A stretch of 20,571 nucleotides of DNA from Actinomycetes bacterium (GCA_023419515.1 JAEZXW010000007.1:1-20571); one strand, 5' to 3'; shown: positions 7,001 through 15,127, numbered from the stretch's first letter. The notes: generated from the sequence alone by a model not told the origin. Translations and numbers: made by a program.

Positions 7001-7502
7001 GAAGTACATCCTGAAGCTCGGCCACCTCGTTGACGACAAGATTCACGCACGTTCAACTGGCCCTTACAGCTTGATTACTCAGCAGCCGCTCGGTGGTAAG
7101 GCTCAGTTTGGTGGTCAGCGCTTTGGTGAGATGGAGGTTTGGGCTCTCTACGCATACGGTGCATCCAGCGTCTTGCAAGAGATCCTGACCGTAAAGTCCG
7201 ACGATACGAGTGGTCGCGTCAAGACCTACGAGTCAATCGTCAAGGGCGAGAATCTGCCCCAGCCTGAGGTGCCTGAGTCATTCAAGGTTCTTATTAAGGA
7301 GATGCGCTCACTGGCTCTCGATGTCGACCTGGTGTCGCAGAAAGATCGTGAGAAGCGTGAGCTTAGGCAGGCTGAGCAGTTCACGAGCGTGCATGTTGAC
7401 GCAGGTAACGATGCCCTTGATTTGATCACTGGCGATCTTTCTGATTTAACCTTCGATGGCGAGCTTGCAGCACAGGCTGATGAGCTTGAGGATAAGGAGT
7501 AA
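4008..7502 (+). CDS. rpoB: RNA polymerase β subunit
   Basis: RpoB is the second-largest catalytic subunit of RNA polymerase. The product has 1164 residues, the usual size for Actinobacteria. I chose GTG 4008, which follows AAAGGAGGAG (3991-4000) at seven bases. The rifampicin-binding cluster begins SSQLSQFMDQNNP at about residue 387. Asp395, His405 and Ser410, equivalent to E. coli D516, H526 and S531, are wild type, so a rifampicin-sensitive sequence is expected. The active-site lysine motif GDKLSGRHGNKG lies near residues 853-864, and the C-terminal clamp-interacting segment with GGKAQFGGQRFGEMEVWALYAYGA is intact. The stop TAA shares its last base with the rpoC ATG (TAATG), implying translational coupling. 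Confidence 0.98.
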   Translation: MRNVDVASNIPSTDKHHERISFGMIPSAMQMPNLIAVQKESFEWFITEGLKETFQDIAPIENAAKTMMVTFGDHEFGDPKHTVEECKERDISYQAPLLTEVRVVNKETGEMQENVVFMGDFPMMTSRGTFIINGSERVVVSQLVRSPGVYYSYERDKTSDRMLETCKVIPARGAWLEFETDKRDVLYLRIDRGRKQPATQLLRALGIAVTNEEIIEILGNSELVQNTLARDNTSTREEALLELYRRLRPGEPLAVDSAHALLSGLFFNPQRYDLAKVGRYKINKKLGLDIPEDEFTLTPEDIKAIMRYIVDLANGAPDHRVDDIDHFGNRRIRTVGELIQNQFRIGLTRMERVVRERMSSQEPDDITPQSLINIRPIVAAIKEFFGSSQLSQFMDQNNPLASVTHKRRLSALGPGGLSRERAGMEVRDVHSSHYSRMCPIETPEGQNIGLIGSLATYARVNRFGFIEAPYRRVKDGKVTDEVDYLTADKEENYVIAQANDIFDPETREFIEYDAEKDQWIKAERVLARAKDFKGDFGEPALVPVEEVDYMDVSPQQMVSIATALIPFLEHDDANRALMGSNMQRQAVPLLRPHAPLVGTGLEHRAVVDSGDIFIAEHDGIVDFADANVIRVRRESGELDEYVLPKYQRSNQSTCINHKPIVYIGQSVKKGDVLADGPSCKNGELALGQNLTVAYMPWEGYNYEDAIIVSERVVAEDLLTSIHISKHEIDARDTKLGVEEITAEIPNVSDEMLSHLDSDGIIRIGAEVHAGDVLVGKVTPKGETELTAEERLLRAVFGEKAREVRDTSLRMPHGSYGRVIGVVRFDRNNGDELAPGVNQLVRVYVAQRRKIQAGDKLSGRHGNKGVISRILPVEDMPYTADGTPVDVILNPLGVPSRMNVGQLLETHLGWAAAAGWNDEGDDYIPGPFTIATPVFDGATEEEINRVIDLANKNLIARAYDQYGEHARTEFVPQLSATGKTTLYDGRTGEKFREPITVGKKYILKLGHLVDDKIHARSTGPYSLITQQPLGGKAQFGGQRFGEMEVWALYAYGASSVLQEILTVKSDDTSGRVKTYESIVKGENLPQPEVPESFKVLIKEMRSLALDVDLVSQKDREKRELRQAEQFTSVHVDAGNDALDLITGDLSDLTFDGELAAQADELEDKE

Positions 7503-10500
7503 TGGTGACGGGATTCGATCCAAATAACTTTGATGCCATTCAAATTAGCCTTGCAAGTGCCGATAAGGTGCGCAGCTGGTCTCACGGTGAGGTCAAAAAG
7601 CCCGAGACGATCAACTACCGTACCCTCAAGCCCGAGAAGGACGGTCTTTTCTGTGAGAAGATCTTTGGTCCAACCAAGGACTGGGAGTGCGGCTGCGGTA
7701 AGTACAAGCGTATCCGCTTTAAGGGTATCGTCTGTGAGCGCTGCGGTGTTGAGGTAACGCGCGCCCGCGTCCGCCGTGAGCGCATGGGTCATATTGAGCT
7801 TGCCGCTCCGGTTTCGCATATCTGGTACTTCAAGGGCACGCCTTCTCGCATGGGTTACCTCTTGGACATCACGCCCAAGGATCTCGAGAAGGTTCTTTAC
7901 TACGGTTCATACATCATTACCTCGGTTGATACCGAGCTTCGTGAGGCTGATGCTGCTGAGCTTCGTGAAGAGCTGAGCGCTGATCTTGAAGAGATCGATG
8001 CCGAGCTCGAGCGCATGATCGAGTCGCTCCGTGCTCAGGCTGAACGCGCTGCAGCTGATGAATTTAGCGACGAAGAGCCAATGACCGAAGAAGAGCTCCA
8101 GATGGAGATCATTGATCTTCGTGAGGAGTATGCCGAGCGCAAGGATCTTCGTGCCGAGGCATTTGAGGCATTCATGAAGATCTCCGAGCGCGATCTCATC
8201 ACCGATGAGGAGCTCTATCGCGAGATGCGCACCTGCTACTTTGACTACTTCAAGGGTGGCATTGGTGCTGAGGCGATTCGCACGCTGCTCGAATCAATTG
8301 ATCTTAAAAAGACCGCCGAGGAGCTCGAGGAGGTCATCGCGACAAGCAAGAGCCATAAGCGTGAGAAGGCGGTCAAGCGTCTTCGTGTCGTTGCTGCGTT
8401 CTTGAAGAGCGAGAGCAATCCTGCCGATATGGTGCTCGACGTTATCCCGGTCATTCCACCAGATCTGCGCCCGATGGTGCAACTTGATGGTGGCCGCTTT
8501 GCGACTTCAGACCTCAACGATCTGTATCGTCGCGTTATTAACCGTAACAACCGTTTGAAGCGCCTGCTTGAGCTCGGCGCACCTGAGGTTATCATCAACA
8601 GCGAGAAGCGCATCCTCCAAGAGGCTGTCGACATGCTGTTCGACAACGGTCGTCGTGGTCGTCCGGTGACAGGTCCCGGTGGTAGGGCATTAAGGTCACT
8701 TTCAGACATGCTTAAGGGTAAGCACGGTCGCTTCCGTCAAAACCTGCTCGGTAAGCGTGTTGACTACTCTGGTCGTTCGGTAATCGTTGTTGAGCCTAAC
8801 CTTAAGCTTCACCAGTGCGGTGTGCCTAAGACCATGGCGCTTGAGCTTTTCAAGCCATTCGTTATGCGCCGCCTTGTTGAGCTTGAGCACTCCATCAACA
8901 TCAAGGGTGCTAAGCGCGCAATTGAGCGTCAGGCTACGTTTGTCTGGGACGTTCTCGAAGAGGTCATTCAGGATCATCCGGTTCTGCTTAACCGCGCTCC
9001 CACGCTGCACCGCTTGTCGATTCAGGCATTTGAGCCGGTGTTGGTCGAGGGTAAGGCTCTCAAGCTGCATCCGCTCGTCTGTACGGCATTTAACGCCGAC
9101 TTCGACGGTGACCAGATGGCTATCCACGTGCCACTTTCGACCGAGGCATGCGCCGAGGCTCGCGTCTTGATGCTCTCTGCCAATAACCTGCGCTCACCTG
9201 CAAACGGTAAGCCTCTGGCGGTTCCGACGCAGGACATGATCGTTGGTATGTACTACCTCACCTCGCCACGTGCTGGTTTTGAGGGTGAGGGCAGGGTCTT
9301 CATGAGCTTCGAGGATGCCATCAATGCATACGATGCTCGTGCTGATGTTGACTTGCAGGCTAACATCCAGGTGCGCCTGCTCAAGGATACGGTTGTGAAG
9401 TCTTCTTACACCGAGTCTGAGCTCATGCCAGCTGGCAGCCGCCTGTCAACGACGATTGGTCGTATTATCTTTAACTCGGTACTTCCTGAGGATCACCCGT
9501 TCATTAACTATGTGATGAACAAGAAGGAGGTCGGCCGTCTCGTCCAGGACTGCTGCGATCGCTACACCACTTCTGAGATGCAGCCAATCCTCGACGGTAT
9601 TAAGAGCACCGGTTATCACTATGCAACCCGTGCAGGCCTGACCGTTTCGGTTTGGGACGCAACCATTCCGCCAGAAAAGGCCGATATTTTGGCTGATGCT
9701 GATAAGGCAGTCGATGAGATCGATGAGATCTACGAAGCCGGTATGATGACGCACGATGAGCGTCACCGTAAGGTCATCGAGATCTGGAATGCTGCAAATG
9801 ATGAGGTCGGAGATGCTATGGCGAGCCACTTTGACTCCCAAAACCCGATCTTCATGATGGCAGACTCTGGTGCTCGAGGCGACATCAAGCAGATTCGTCA
9901 GCTCGCTGGTATGCGTGGTCTGATGTCTGACCCGAAGGGTGAGATTATCGACCTGCCGATTAAGTCAAACTTCCGCGAGGGACTTTCGGTTCTCGAGTAC
10001 TTCGTTTCAACGCACGGTGCTCGTAAGGGTCTGGCAGATACCGCACTTAAGACGGCAGACGCAGGTTACCTGACCCGCCGTCTGGTCGATGTTGCACAGG
10101 ATGTCATTGTTCACGAGGGCGACTGCGGCACCGACGAGGGCGTTTGCTACTCGATTCTCTCGCCAAAGGGCGAGCTTGATGACAATCTGATTGGTCGCTG
10201 CTTGCTTGAGCCAGCAGTGAACGAAAAGACCGGTGAGATCCTCATCGAGGCCGGTGACTACATTTCATCGCATGCTGATCTTGAACGCTTGATTGACGCT
10301 GGTATTACTGAGGTGACCATCCGCACGGTCATGACTTGCCACTGCGCTGAGGGCGTTTGCCAGAAGTGCTACGGCTGGGATCTAGCAAGCCGCCGCCCGG
10401 TTACCGTTGGTACAGCAGTTGGTATTATCGCTGCTCAGTCCATCGGTGAGCCTGGTACTCAGCTCACGATGCGTACCTTCCACTCCGGTGGTATCGCAGG

Positions 10501-11851
10501 TGACGACATTACACACGGTCTACCTCGTGTTGAGGAGCTTTTTGAGGCTCGTAGACCCAAGGGTCAGGCAGTGCTTGCTGAGATCGACGGTACGCTCCAG
10601 ATTACGGCAACTGAGACGGGTCGTTTGCTGACAATCACTGATAACCAGGGCAACCTGCGTGAGTATGAGGTTTCGGCACGTGCACAGTTCTTGCCAAACG
10701 TAGTTGATGGTGCTGAAGTCAAGATCGGTCAGCAGCTGACCAAGGGTTCAATCAATCCGCACAGTTTACTTGAGCTTACCGATCCAAATACTGCGCTGCG
10801 CTACATTGTCGAGGGCGTTCAGAGCGTGTACACCTCCCAGGGTGTAGACATCAACGACAAGCACGTCGAGGTTATTGCTCGTCAGATGCTGCGTCGCATC
10901 ATCATTACTGATCCAGGTGACTCACGTTTCTTGCCTGGTCAGCAGTGCGATCGCGTTGAATTTAGGGCTGAGTCACAGCGTGTCGGCGCCCAGGGTGGTG
11001 AGCTTCCTGCTGGTCGTCCTGTGCTTTTGGGTATCACCAAGGCAGCACTGGCAACTGCATCATGGCTTTCTGCCGCATCGTTCCAGGAGACCACGAAGGT
11101 TCTCACCGATGCTGCACTTGAGGGCAAGATCGATGATCTGTGCGGCCTGAAGGAAAACGTCATCGTTGCTGGTAAGAAGATCCCAGCTGGTACCGGCTTT
11201 AACGTCTATCGCAACGTTGGCTTGACCTATAAGGGTGAGCGCGTTGATGCAAACGTTTCACGCATGAGCAAGCTGCCTGATTTTGCTCCAGATAGCCTTA
11301 AGCACGTTGAGTCGACCCTTCCGGTTCCTGCCGAGTACTTTGACGGCGGCGACTTTGAGGGCAGCAGCGCGAGGAGCCACAACGGCCACACGATCCCAAG
11401 TGACGTTGCCAAGCTCTATCTCTTTGATGATCTGCAAGTGTCGCAGCGCTGGACGAATAAGTTTAGCGAGGTAGGTATCGAGACGGTTGGCGACTTGATT
11501 GGTAAGACCGAAGAGGACTTGCTGCGTATCGATGGTATTGGCGCCAAGGCGATCGAGGAGCTTCGTGATGGTCTTGAGAAGTATGACCTGCTCTACCTCC
11601 TTGAGCCTGAGGAGGAGACTGTTGATGATGACGAGCTCGCTAAGCTGCTCGACATGGTCTTCTCACCAGATACCGATGAGCCAGTTATGATCGGCGGCTC
11701 GATTGGCCCACGCGTCTACACCTCAGATGATCTGATCGGAGCCCCGTCAACGGGAGCAGTTGATCCAGGTGTTATCAACGAGGACTTTTCGTCACTTGAT
11801 GAGCTTTTGGCTCAGGTAGAACAGTCGCAAGAGGAGCAAGAAGACGCATAG
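7502..11851 (+). CDS. rpoC: RNA polymerase β' subunit with α-CTD-like C-terminal extension
   Basis: RpoC carries the catalytic magnesium site of RNA polymerase. Visible landmarks in the 1449-residue product are the N-terminal zinc ribbon (WECGCGKYK, then CERCG, about residues 59-82), the catalytic NADFDGD at 531-537, the second zinc site (DCGTD, then CHCAEGVCQKC) and the trigger-loop/bridge region GIIAAQSIGEPGTQ at about 974-987. The ordinary fold ends near LKENVIV and IPAGTGF (about residues 1217-1231). Beyond it are a linker, an α-CTD-like domain (about 1306-1361) and an acidic tail, making the protein roughly 130 residues longer than I would expect. AAGGAG (7494-7499) is only two bases from ATG 7502 and five from GTG 7505, so GTG 7505 is a possible true start. 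Confidence 0.97.
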   Translation: MVTGFDPNNFDAIQISLASADKVRSWSHGEVKKPETINYRTLKPEKDGLFCEKIFGPTKDWECGCGKYKRIRFKGIVCERCGVEVTRARVRRERMGHIELAAPVSHIWYFKGTPSRMGYLLDITPKDLEKVLYYGSYIITSVDTELREADAAELREELSADLEEIDAELERMIESLRAQAERAAADEFSDEEPMTEEELQMEIIDLREEYAERKDLRAEAFEAFMKISERDLITDEELYREMRTCYFDYFKGGIGAEAIRTLLESIDLKKTAEELEEVIATSKSHKREKAVKRLRVVAAFLKSESNPADMVLDVIPVIPPDLRPMVQLDGGRFATSDLNDLYRRVINRNNRLKRLLELGAPEVIINSEKRILQEAVDMLFDNGRRGRPVTGPGGRALRSLSDMLKGKHGRFRQNLLGKRVDYSGRSVIVVEPNLKLHQCGVPKTMALELFKPFVMRRLVELEHSINIKGAKRAIERQATFVWDVLEEVIQDHPVLLNRAPTLHRLSIQAFEPVLVEGKALKLHPLVCTAFNADFDGDQMAIHVPLSTEACAEARVLMLSANNLRSPANGKPLAVPTQDMIVGMYYLTSPRAGFEGEGRVFMSFEDAINAYDARADVDLQANIQVRLLKDTVVKSSYTESELMPAGSRLSTTIGRIIFNSVLPEDHPFINYVMNKKEVGRLVQDCCDRYTTSEMQPILDGIKSTGYHYATRAGLTVSVWDATIPPEKADILADADKAVDEIDEIYEAGMMTHDERHRKVIEIWNAANDEVGDAMASHFDSQNPIFMMADSGARGDIKQIRQLAGMRGLMSDPKGEIIDLPIKSNFREGLSVLEYFVSTHGARKGLADTALKTADAGYLTRRLVDVAQDVIVHEGDCGTDEGVCYSILSPKGELDDNLIGRCLLEPAVNEKTGEILIEAGDYISSHADLERLIDAGITEVTIRTVMTCHCAEGVCQKCYGWDLASRRPVTVGTAVGIIAAQSIGEPGTQLTMRTFHSGGIAGDDITHGLPRVEELFEARRPKGQAVLAEIDGTLQITATETGRLLTITDNQGNLREYEVSARAQFLPNVVDGAEVKIGQQLTKGSINPHSLLELTDPNTALRYIVEGVQSVYTSQGVDINDKHVEVIARQMLRRIIITDPGDSRFLPGQQCDRVEFRAESQRVGAQGGELPAGRPVLLGITKAALATASWLSAASFQETTKVLTDAALEGKIDDLCGLKENVIVAGKKIPAGTGFNVYRNVGLTYKGERVDANVSRMSKLPDFAPDSLKHVESTLPVPAEYFDGGDFEGSSARSHNGHTIPSDVAKLYLFDDLQVSQRWTNKFSEVGIETVGDLIGKTEEDLLRIDGIGAKAIEELRDGLEKYDLLYLLEPEEETVDDDELAKLLDMVFSPDTDEPVMIGGSIGPRVYTSDDLIGAPSTGAVDPGVINEDFSSLDELLAQVEQSQEEQEDA
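11417..11587 (+). other. α-CTD-like helix-hairpin-helix domain inside rpoC
   Basis: Residues about 1306-1362 of β' resemble the C-terminal domain of RNA polymerase α. A hand alignment to the E. coli α-CTD as I remember it runs 56 positions without a gap with about 19 identities, starting at the shared DDL and ending at a shared Leu. Arg1316, Asn1319, Gly1347, Lys1349 and Glu1353 fall opposite α R265, N268, G296, K298 and E302, the UP-element contacts; C269 and S299 are replaced by Lys and Ala. The block VGDLIGKTEEDLLRIDGIG contains the helix-hairpin-helix turn. An acidic tail of about 87 residues follows (Glu/Asp-rich, ending QEEQEDA). A generic helix-hairpin-helix domain is the main alternative. 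Confidence 0.75.
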
Positions 11852-11896
11852 AGTGCACCTGTGCTTTGCCACAGATAAATTTAATTAAAACAAGTG

Positions 11897-11936
11897 ATAC
11901 CCGTGGGATTTTTGAAAATTCCGCGGGTATTTTTTT
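11897..11936 (+). terminator. Intrinsic terminator after rpoC
   Basis: ATACCCGTGG (11897-11906) pairs with CCGCGGGTAT (11921-11930) with one T-G pair. The stem continues through GATTTT/AAAATT to a very small loop, giving some 15 base pairs, then T-tract 11930-11936. It starts 46 bases after the rpoC stop and closes the rpoBC unit. Confidence 0.9.
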
Positions 11937-11975
11937 GTGGTCAGTATTTGCTAAAAATTTCCGTTACAGAATTAG

Positions 11976-12060
11976 AATAATAAATATTATTAAGTAAATT
12001 TATTTATAACATTGATACAGATGATCTGCAAAATTGTTAATCACAATAATAAATTTATTA
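11976..12060. promoter_or_regulatory. AT-rich control region of the ABC operon with two palindromes
   Basis: AATAATAAAT occurs twice, at 11976-11985 and 12045-12054, and each copy begins a palindrome: AATAAT/ATTATT around AAAT (11976-11991), and the perfect 14-base TAATAAATTTATTA (12047-12060). Possible promoter elements are TTGATA (12012-12017) with weak -10 candidates such as GTTAAT (12036-12041), so I cannot fix the promoter. The paired sites suggest a dimeric regulator, though low-complexity AT sequence makes chance palindromes more likely. Confidence 0.4.
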
Positions 12061-12105
12061 ATTTTTGCTAGAGTATTTCTCAAGCTTATTCAGAAAGGGA
12101 TTGTT

Positions 12106-13248
12106 ATGAGACCGTTGCTTGCGATTGGCCGCATGCTGTTTGCGCACGATGGCAAGCAGTGGCAACGATCAGTTGCAGTGCATGCAGTTGCTCTGAGTGT
12201 TGTAATGTTTTTTAGTCTTTGGACACCTCTTATTATCGCCAATGCTGTTTTGCCGTATAGCAATGCTCGCTATAATTTTATAATCAACGGTACGGTAAAG
12301 CCTGCTGAGCTTCAGAGGACCGAGCAGGAGCTTTCTGCTACATCAGTACCCTTTTATCTCTTTGTCTCCTTATTAACTGATAAGTCACAAAGTAAGAGTT
12401 TTGCAGTAGATGCTTCTGTCTATTTTTTATCGCAGGAAGATTTAAAGAATATAGATATTACACCGATTGCATCTCATTTAATGGCTCACGGAAAAACACT
12501 GAGCTCATCATCAAAAGATGGTATTGTTATCAGCACCGCGCTCGCTCGTGATCTTAAGGTGGATGTTGGAGATGAGGTTTATCTACAGGTCAGCCTCGAC
12601 CCTGATCGCATGCAGCACTTTGTCGTAAGCGGTATTTTGCAAACACCGATTGATCAGTCGCCCGTTGCATATGCTATCTATGAACCCCATGAACACTTAC
12701 TTCCATTTGTTTTTAATGAGTATAATGGCGCATTTGTTGCTGCTCTTGATCAAGCTAAAGCTGAGCAATATTTTTGGCATGACGCACATTTTGATGAGAT
12801 CACAACTCCAGACGTTATAAACGAGTACGCTCATCGTCGGACAGTATTTGAGGCAAGACATGCTCAGGTTGACCATGCATTGAGCTCACTTGCTTTTTTA
12901 CCAAAAATTGCTGTTGCAACCTCTGTAATTGGTCTAGCCTTGACATTTATGCTGGTATGGAGAGCTTCAACGCAAGATCTTGAGTGCTATCGACACGAAA
13001 TTCAGACATGTAGATACCTTGGGTGTTCAAAATCATTCGTTGCATCATTGCTTGCTGTCCGGTTTTTTACCGTGCTCATTCCTTCATTGTGTATTGCGGC
13101 TCTCGTTTTAAATAGTGCGCCAGCTCGCTATTTTTTGGGAGGAATCTATGTTTATCCCAGTATTGTGTTTGCCTTTGCGCTGGGATTGCTTGTCATCGCA
13201 TCGCTTTCATTCTATTTAACGATCATGCTGCATCTCAATAAAGCTTAG
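12106..13248 (+). CDS. FtsX/MacB-like ABC transporter permease (first of two)
   Basis: This is a membrane subunit of a type VII (MacB/LolCE/FtsX-like) ABC system. The 380-residue product has one N-terminal membrane helix (about residues 25-47), a large extracytoplasmic domain (about 50-260), and three C-terminal helices (about 266-287, 315-335 and 351-375), the usual topology of the family. I chose ATG 12106, which has AGAAAGGG seven bases upstream (12092-12099); a longer frame from 12034 lacks a ribosome site. The extracytoplasmic part includes IVISTALARDLKVDVGDEV, a common MacB-like motif. It is followed at once by a second permease and an ATPase, forming one operon. The substrate is unknown. 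Base composition is AT-richer than the rpo genes. Confidence 0.85.
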   Translation: MRPLLAIGRMLFAHDGKQWQRSVAVHAVALSVVMFFSLWTPLIIANAVLPYSNARYNFIINGTVKPAELQRTEQELSATSVPFYLFVSLLTDKSQSKSFAVDASVYFLSQEDLKNIDITPIASHLMAHGKTLSSSSKDGIVISTALARDLKVDVGDEVYLQVSLDPDRMQHFVVSGILQTPIDQSPVAYAIYEPHEHLLPFVFNEYNGAFVAALDQAKAEQYFWHDAHFDEITTPDVINEYAHRRTVFEARHAQVDHALSSLAFLPKIAVATSVIGLALTFMLVWRASTQDLECYRHEIQTCRYLGCSKSFVASLLAVRFFTVLIPSLCIAALVLNSAPARYFLGGIYVYPSIVFAFALGLLVIASLSFYLTIMLHLNKA

Positions 13249-13257
13249 GTGGGCAAT

Positions 13258-14415
13258 ATGCATCGACTGATAACTAAAAATACTTTGCGTCTTGCACGCA
13301 AAGACATAAGATCACTGATTCGCTACGTTGTTCTTATGGCGCTTACCCTAGCGTTATTGGGGATATTTGTTTTTTCACCTGTGATTCCGCTGTGGACGCA
13401 AGCCGCATATTATTTTGCAGGCTCTTATCAAGCGATTGCTCGTGTCGCAAGCACCGAGTTATTGGCGGGCGATAAAACTGATGCCGAGGTGATATTGCAG
13501 GGACAAGGAGACCTGTTTGTTGCTGACTACATTCCAGACTTTGAGGTAATACATAGAAAATTGAGCGTAGATGAGGCTCCTATTCTTCTTATTTCTTCTC
13601 AGGTTGATGTCAGTAAAACGTTTTTAGCCAAGGGTAACGTAGTTTCAGGTCGCCTGCCTGTGCCAGGAGCCTCCGTGCCAGAAGTAGCCCTTAGTTCGAC
13701 ATCGGCATCTCGGCTTGAAGCGAACATTGGTGATGAAGTTGTATTTTGGACCAAAGATCAATCAGATTTTATCAAAGACGATCTTGATAATAAGGTCAGA
13801 GTGGTTGGCATTGTGCAGCCTGTGATGTTTGGTAAAGAAGCACTACATCTTTCAAATATGGTGTACGCGGTAATGTCTGAATCTGATTACCACCGAATGG
13901 GCAATGCTCCTATTGTTGCTGGATATTATTTTGATCCAACCCAGGCAGATGTTGATAAGTTTAACGGTGAATATGAACTTTTAACTAAAAGCAGCCTCAT
14001 TACCAGCAGTCTTTTGTTAGGCCCTCTTTTTGACTGGGTGCTTGGCGTGCTCGAGCTCCTTGGTTTTGCGCTGCTTGTGTCAATTTTTATTAAGGAATAT
14101 CGTCATGACCTGGCACTTCAGATGCCAGAAATGCGCAAAGGCGCTCTGTTAGGAATTCATCCAAGTTGTTTTTTGCAGGCGATGTTGATAAAACAGCTTG
14201 TTGTTCAGGCTATTTGTGCAGTCATTGCCTGTGCCTTAATGAGTTTTTGCTACTTTGGTTTTTATATTGGGGTGAGCTTGCGTTGGGAGGTTTATCTCAT
14301 GATGCAGGCTTGTATGTTGATTGCTCTGTTTATTCCAGTGTTTGTTGCGTATCTGTTTTACCGATCTCGATATAGCGAGGTGAGCCTCGATGACTCAGTC
14401 ACTCATCCAGCTTAA
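13258..14415 (+). CDS. FtsX/MacB-like ABC transporter permease (second of two)
   Basis: This is the second membrane subunit of the same ABC system, 385 residues, with the same layout: N-terminal helix (about 20-42), extracytoplasmic domain (about 50-255) and three C-terminal helices (about 260-278, 310-340 and 345-368). A motif like that of the first permease is visible (VALSSTSASRLEANIGDEV), suggesting ancient duplication and a heterodimeric channel. I prefer ATG 13258, with AGGTGG at 13247-13252; GTG 13249, next to the previous stop, is possible but lacks a ribosome site. The 3' end overlaps the ATPase gene by 26 bases, so translation is probably coupled. The substrate is unknown. Confidence 0.85.
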   Translation: MHRLITKNTLRLARKDIRSLIRYVVLMALTLALLGIFVFSPVIPLWTQAAYYFAGSYQAIARVASTELLAGDKTDAEVILQGQGDLFVADYIPDFEVIHRKLSVDEAPILLISSQVDVSKTFLAKGNVVSGRLPVPGASVPEVALSSTSASRLEANIGDEVVFWTKDQSDFIKDDLDNKVRVVGIVQPVMFGKEALHLSNMVYAVMSESDYHRMGNAPIVAGYYFDPTQADVDKFNGEYELLTKSSLITSSLLLGPLFDWVLGVLELLGFALLVSIFIKEYRHDLALQMPEMRKGALLGIHPSCFLQAMLIKQLVVQAICAVIACALMSFCYFGFYIGVSLRWEVYLMMQACMLIALFIPVFVAYLFYRSRYSEVSLDDSVTHPA

Positions 14416-15082
14416 TGATATTGATTTGACCTTTCAGCTTGAAAAGAGACGCCTTGATGTTTTTCAAGGGTTTTCATGCGAGTTTCCACGTAAGGGCATG
14501 GTTGCACTGATGGGTCGCTCTGGTACCGGAAAATCAACACTCCTCAAGATCATTGCTGGATTTTTACGACCACAACGCGGTAGCGTGTTTATGGATGGTA
14601 GCCCCGTTCCATATCAAGGAAAAGCGGCGCGAATTTATCGAAATCAAACTATCGGTGTTGTGTTTCAAGACTTTAAGCTTCTTGAGGCGCTGACAGCTCA
14701 AGAAAACGTCATGCTTGCCCTGCTGATAGGAAAAACACCCTTTGACGAGGCGCGCAAGCGGGCTCAAGAGCTTCTTGAGCGTGTCGAGCTTGCTGATCGA
14801 GCCGATCACTTAAGCTATGAGTTATCTGGTGGAGAGCAACAGCGCGTCGCGTTTGCACGAGCGCTTGCATGCAATCCTCAAGTATTGCTCGCTGATGAGC
14901 CGACAGGCAATCTTGATGAGATAACTCGCAATATCATGCTGGAGCTTTTGTGCAATTATGCAAAAGATCATTTGGTATTGGTTGTCACGCATGATGATGA
15001 GGTTGCTCAAGCTGCAGATCAGATAATTTATATGCACAAAATGCCGGGCGTTATACTGACGCCAAACGGCAGCCTTGCTTAA
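14390..15082 (+). CDS. ABC transporter ATPase, LolD/MacB type
   Basis: This cytoplasmic ATPase should power the two permeases encoded just upstream. The 230-residue protein shows Walker A GRSGTGKST (42-50), Q-loop Gln93 (VFQDFKLL), signature LSGGEQQR (145-152), Walker B VLLADEP (165-171) and the switch histidine His201. All motifs are intact, so it should be active. Size and the ADEPTGNLD sequence are typical of the MacB/LolD/FtsE family, whose members use ATP to move substrates by mechanotransmission rather than by a classical channel. ATG 14390 lies inside the end of the second permease gene, with GAGGTGAG (14377-14384) upstream. No accessory membrane-fusion protein is seen, as expected in a monoderm. 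Peptide or lipoprotein handling or antimicrobial peptide resistance are possible roles, unproven. Confidence 0.93.
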   Translation: MTQSLIQLNDIDLTFQLEKRRLDVFQGFSCEFPRKGMVALMGRSGTGKSTLLKIIAGFLRPQRGSVFMDGSPVPYQGKAARIYRNQTIGVVFQDFKLLEALTAQENVMLALLIGKTPFDEARKRAQELLERVELADRADHLSYELSGGEQQRVAFARALACNPQVLLADEPTGNLDEITRNIMLELLCNYAKDHLVLVVTHDDEVAQAADQIIYMHKMPGVILTPNGSLA

Positions 15083-15127
15083 TAAAACTTCAGATTACTC
15101 ACGATTCTTGAAACAGCTTGCACTAAA

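Noticed and set aside
7226..7819. 197-residue antisense frame across the rpoB-rpoC junction
   Set aside because: It is a shadow of two strongly conserved genes on the other strand; there is no ribosome site or protein family resemblance.
12034..12105. N-terminal extension of the first permease
   Set aside because: The extension lies in the AT-rich control region without a ribosome site; ATG 12106 has a good one.
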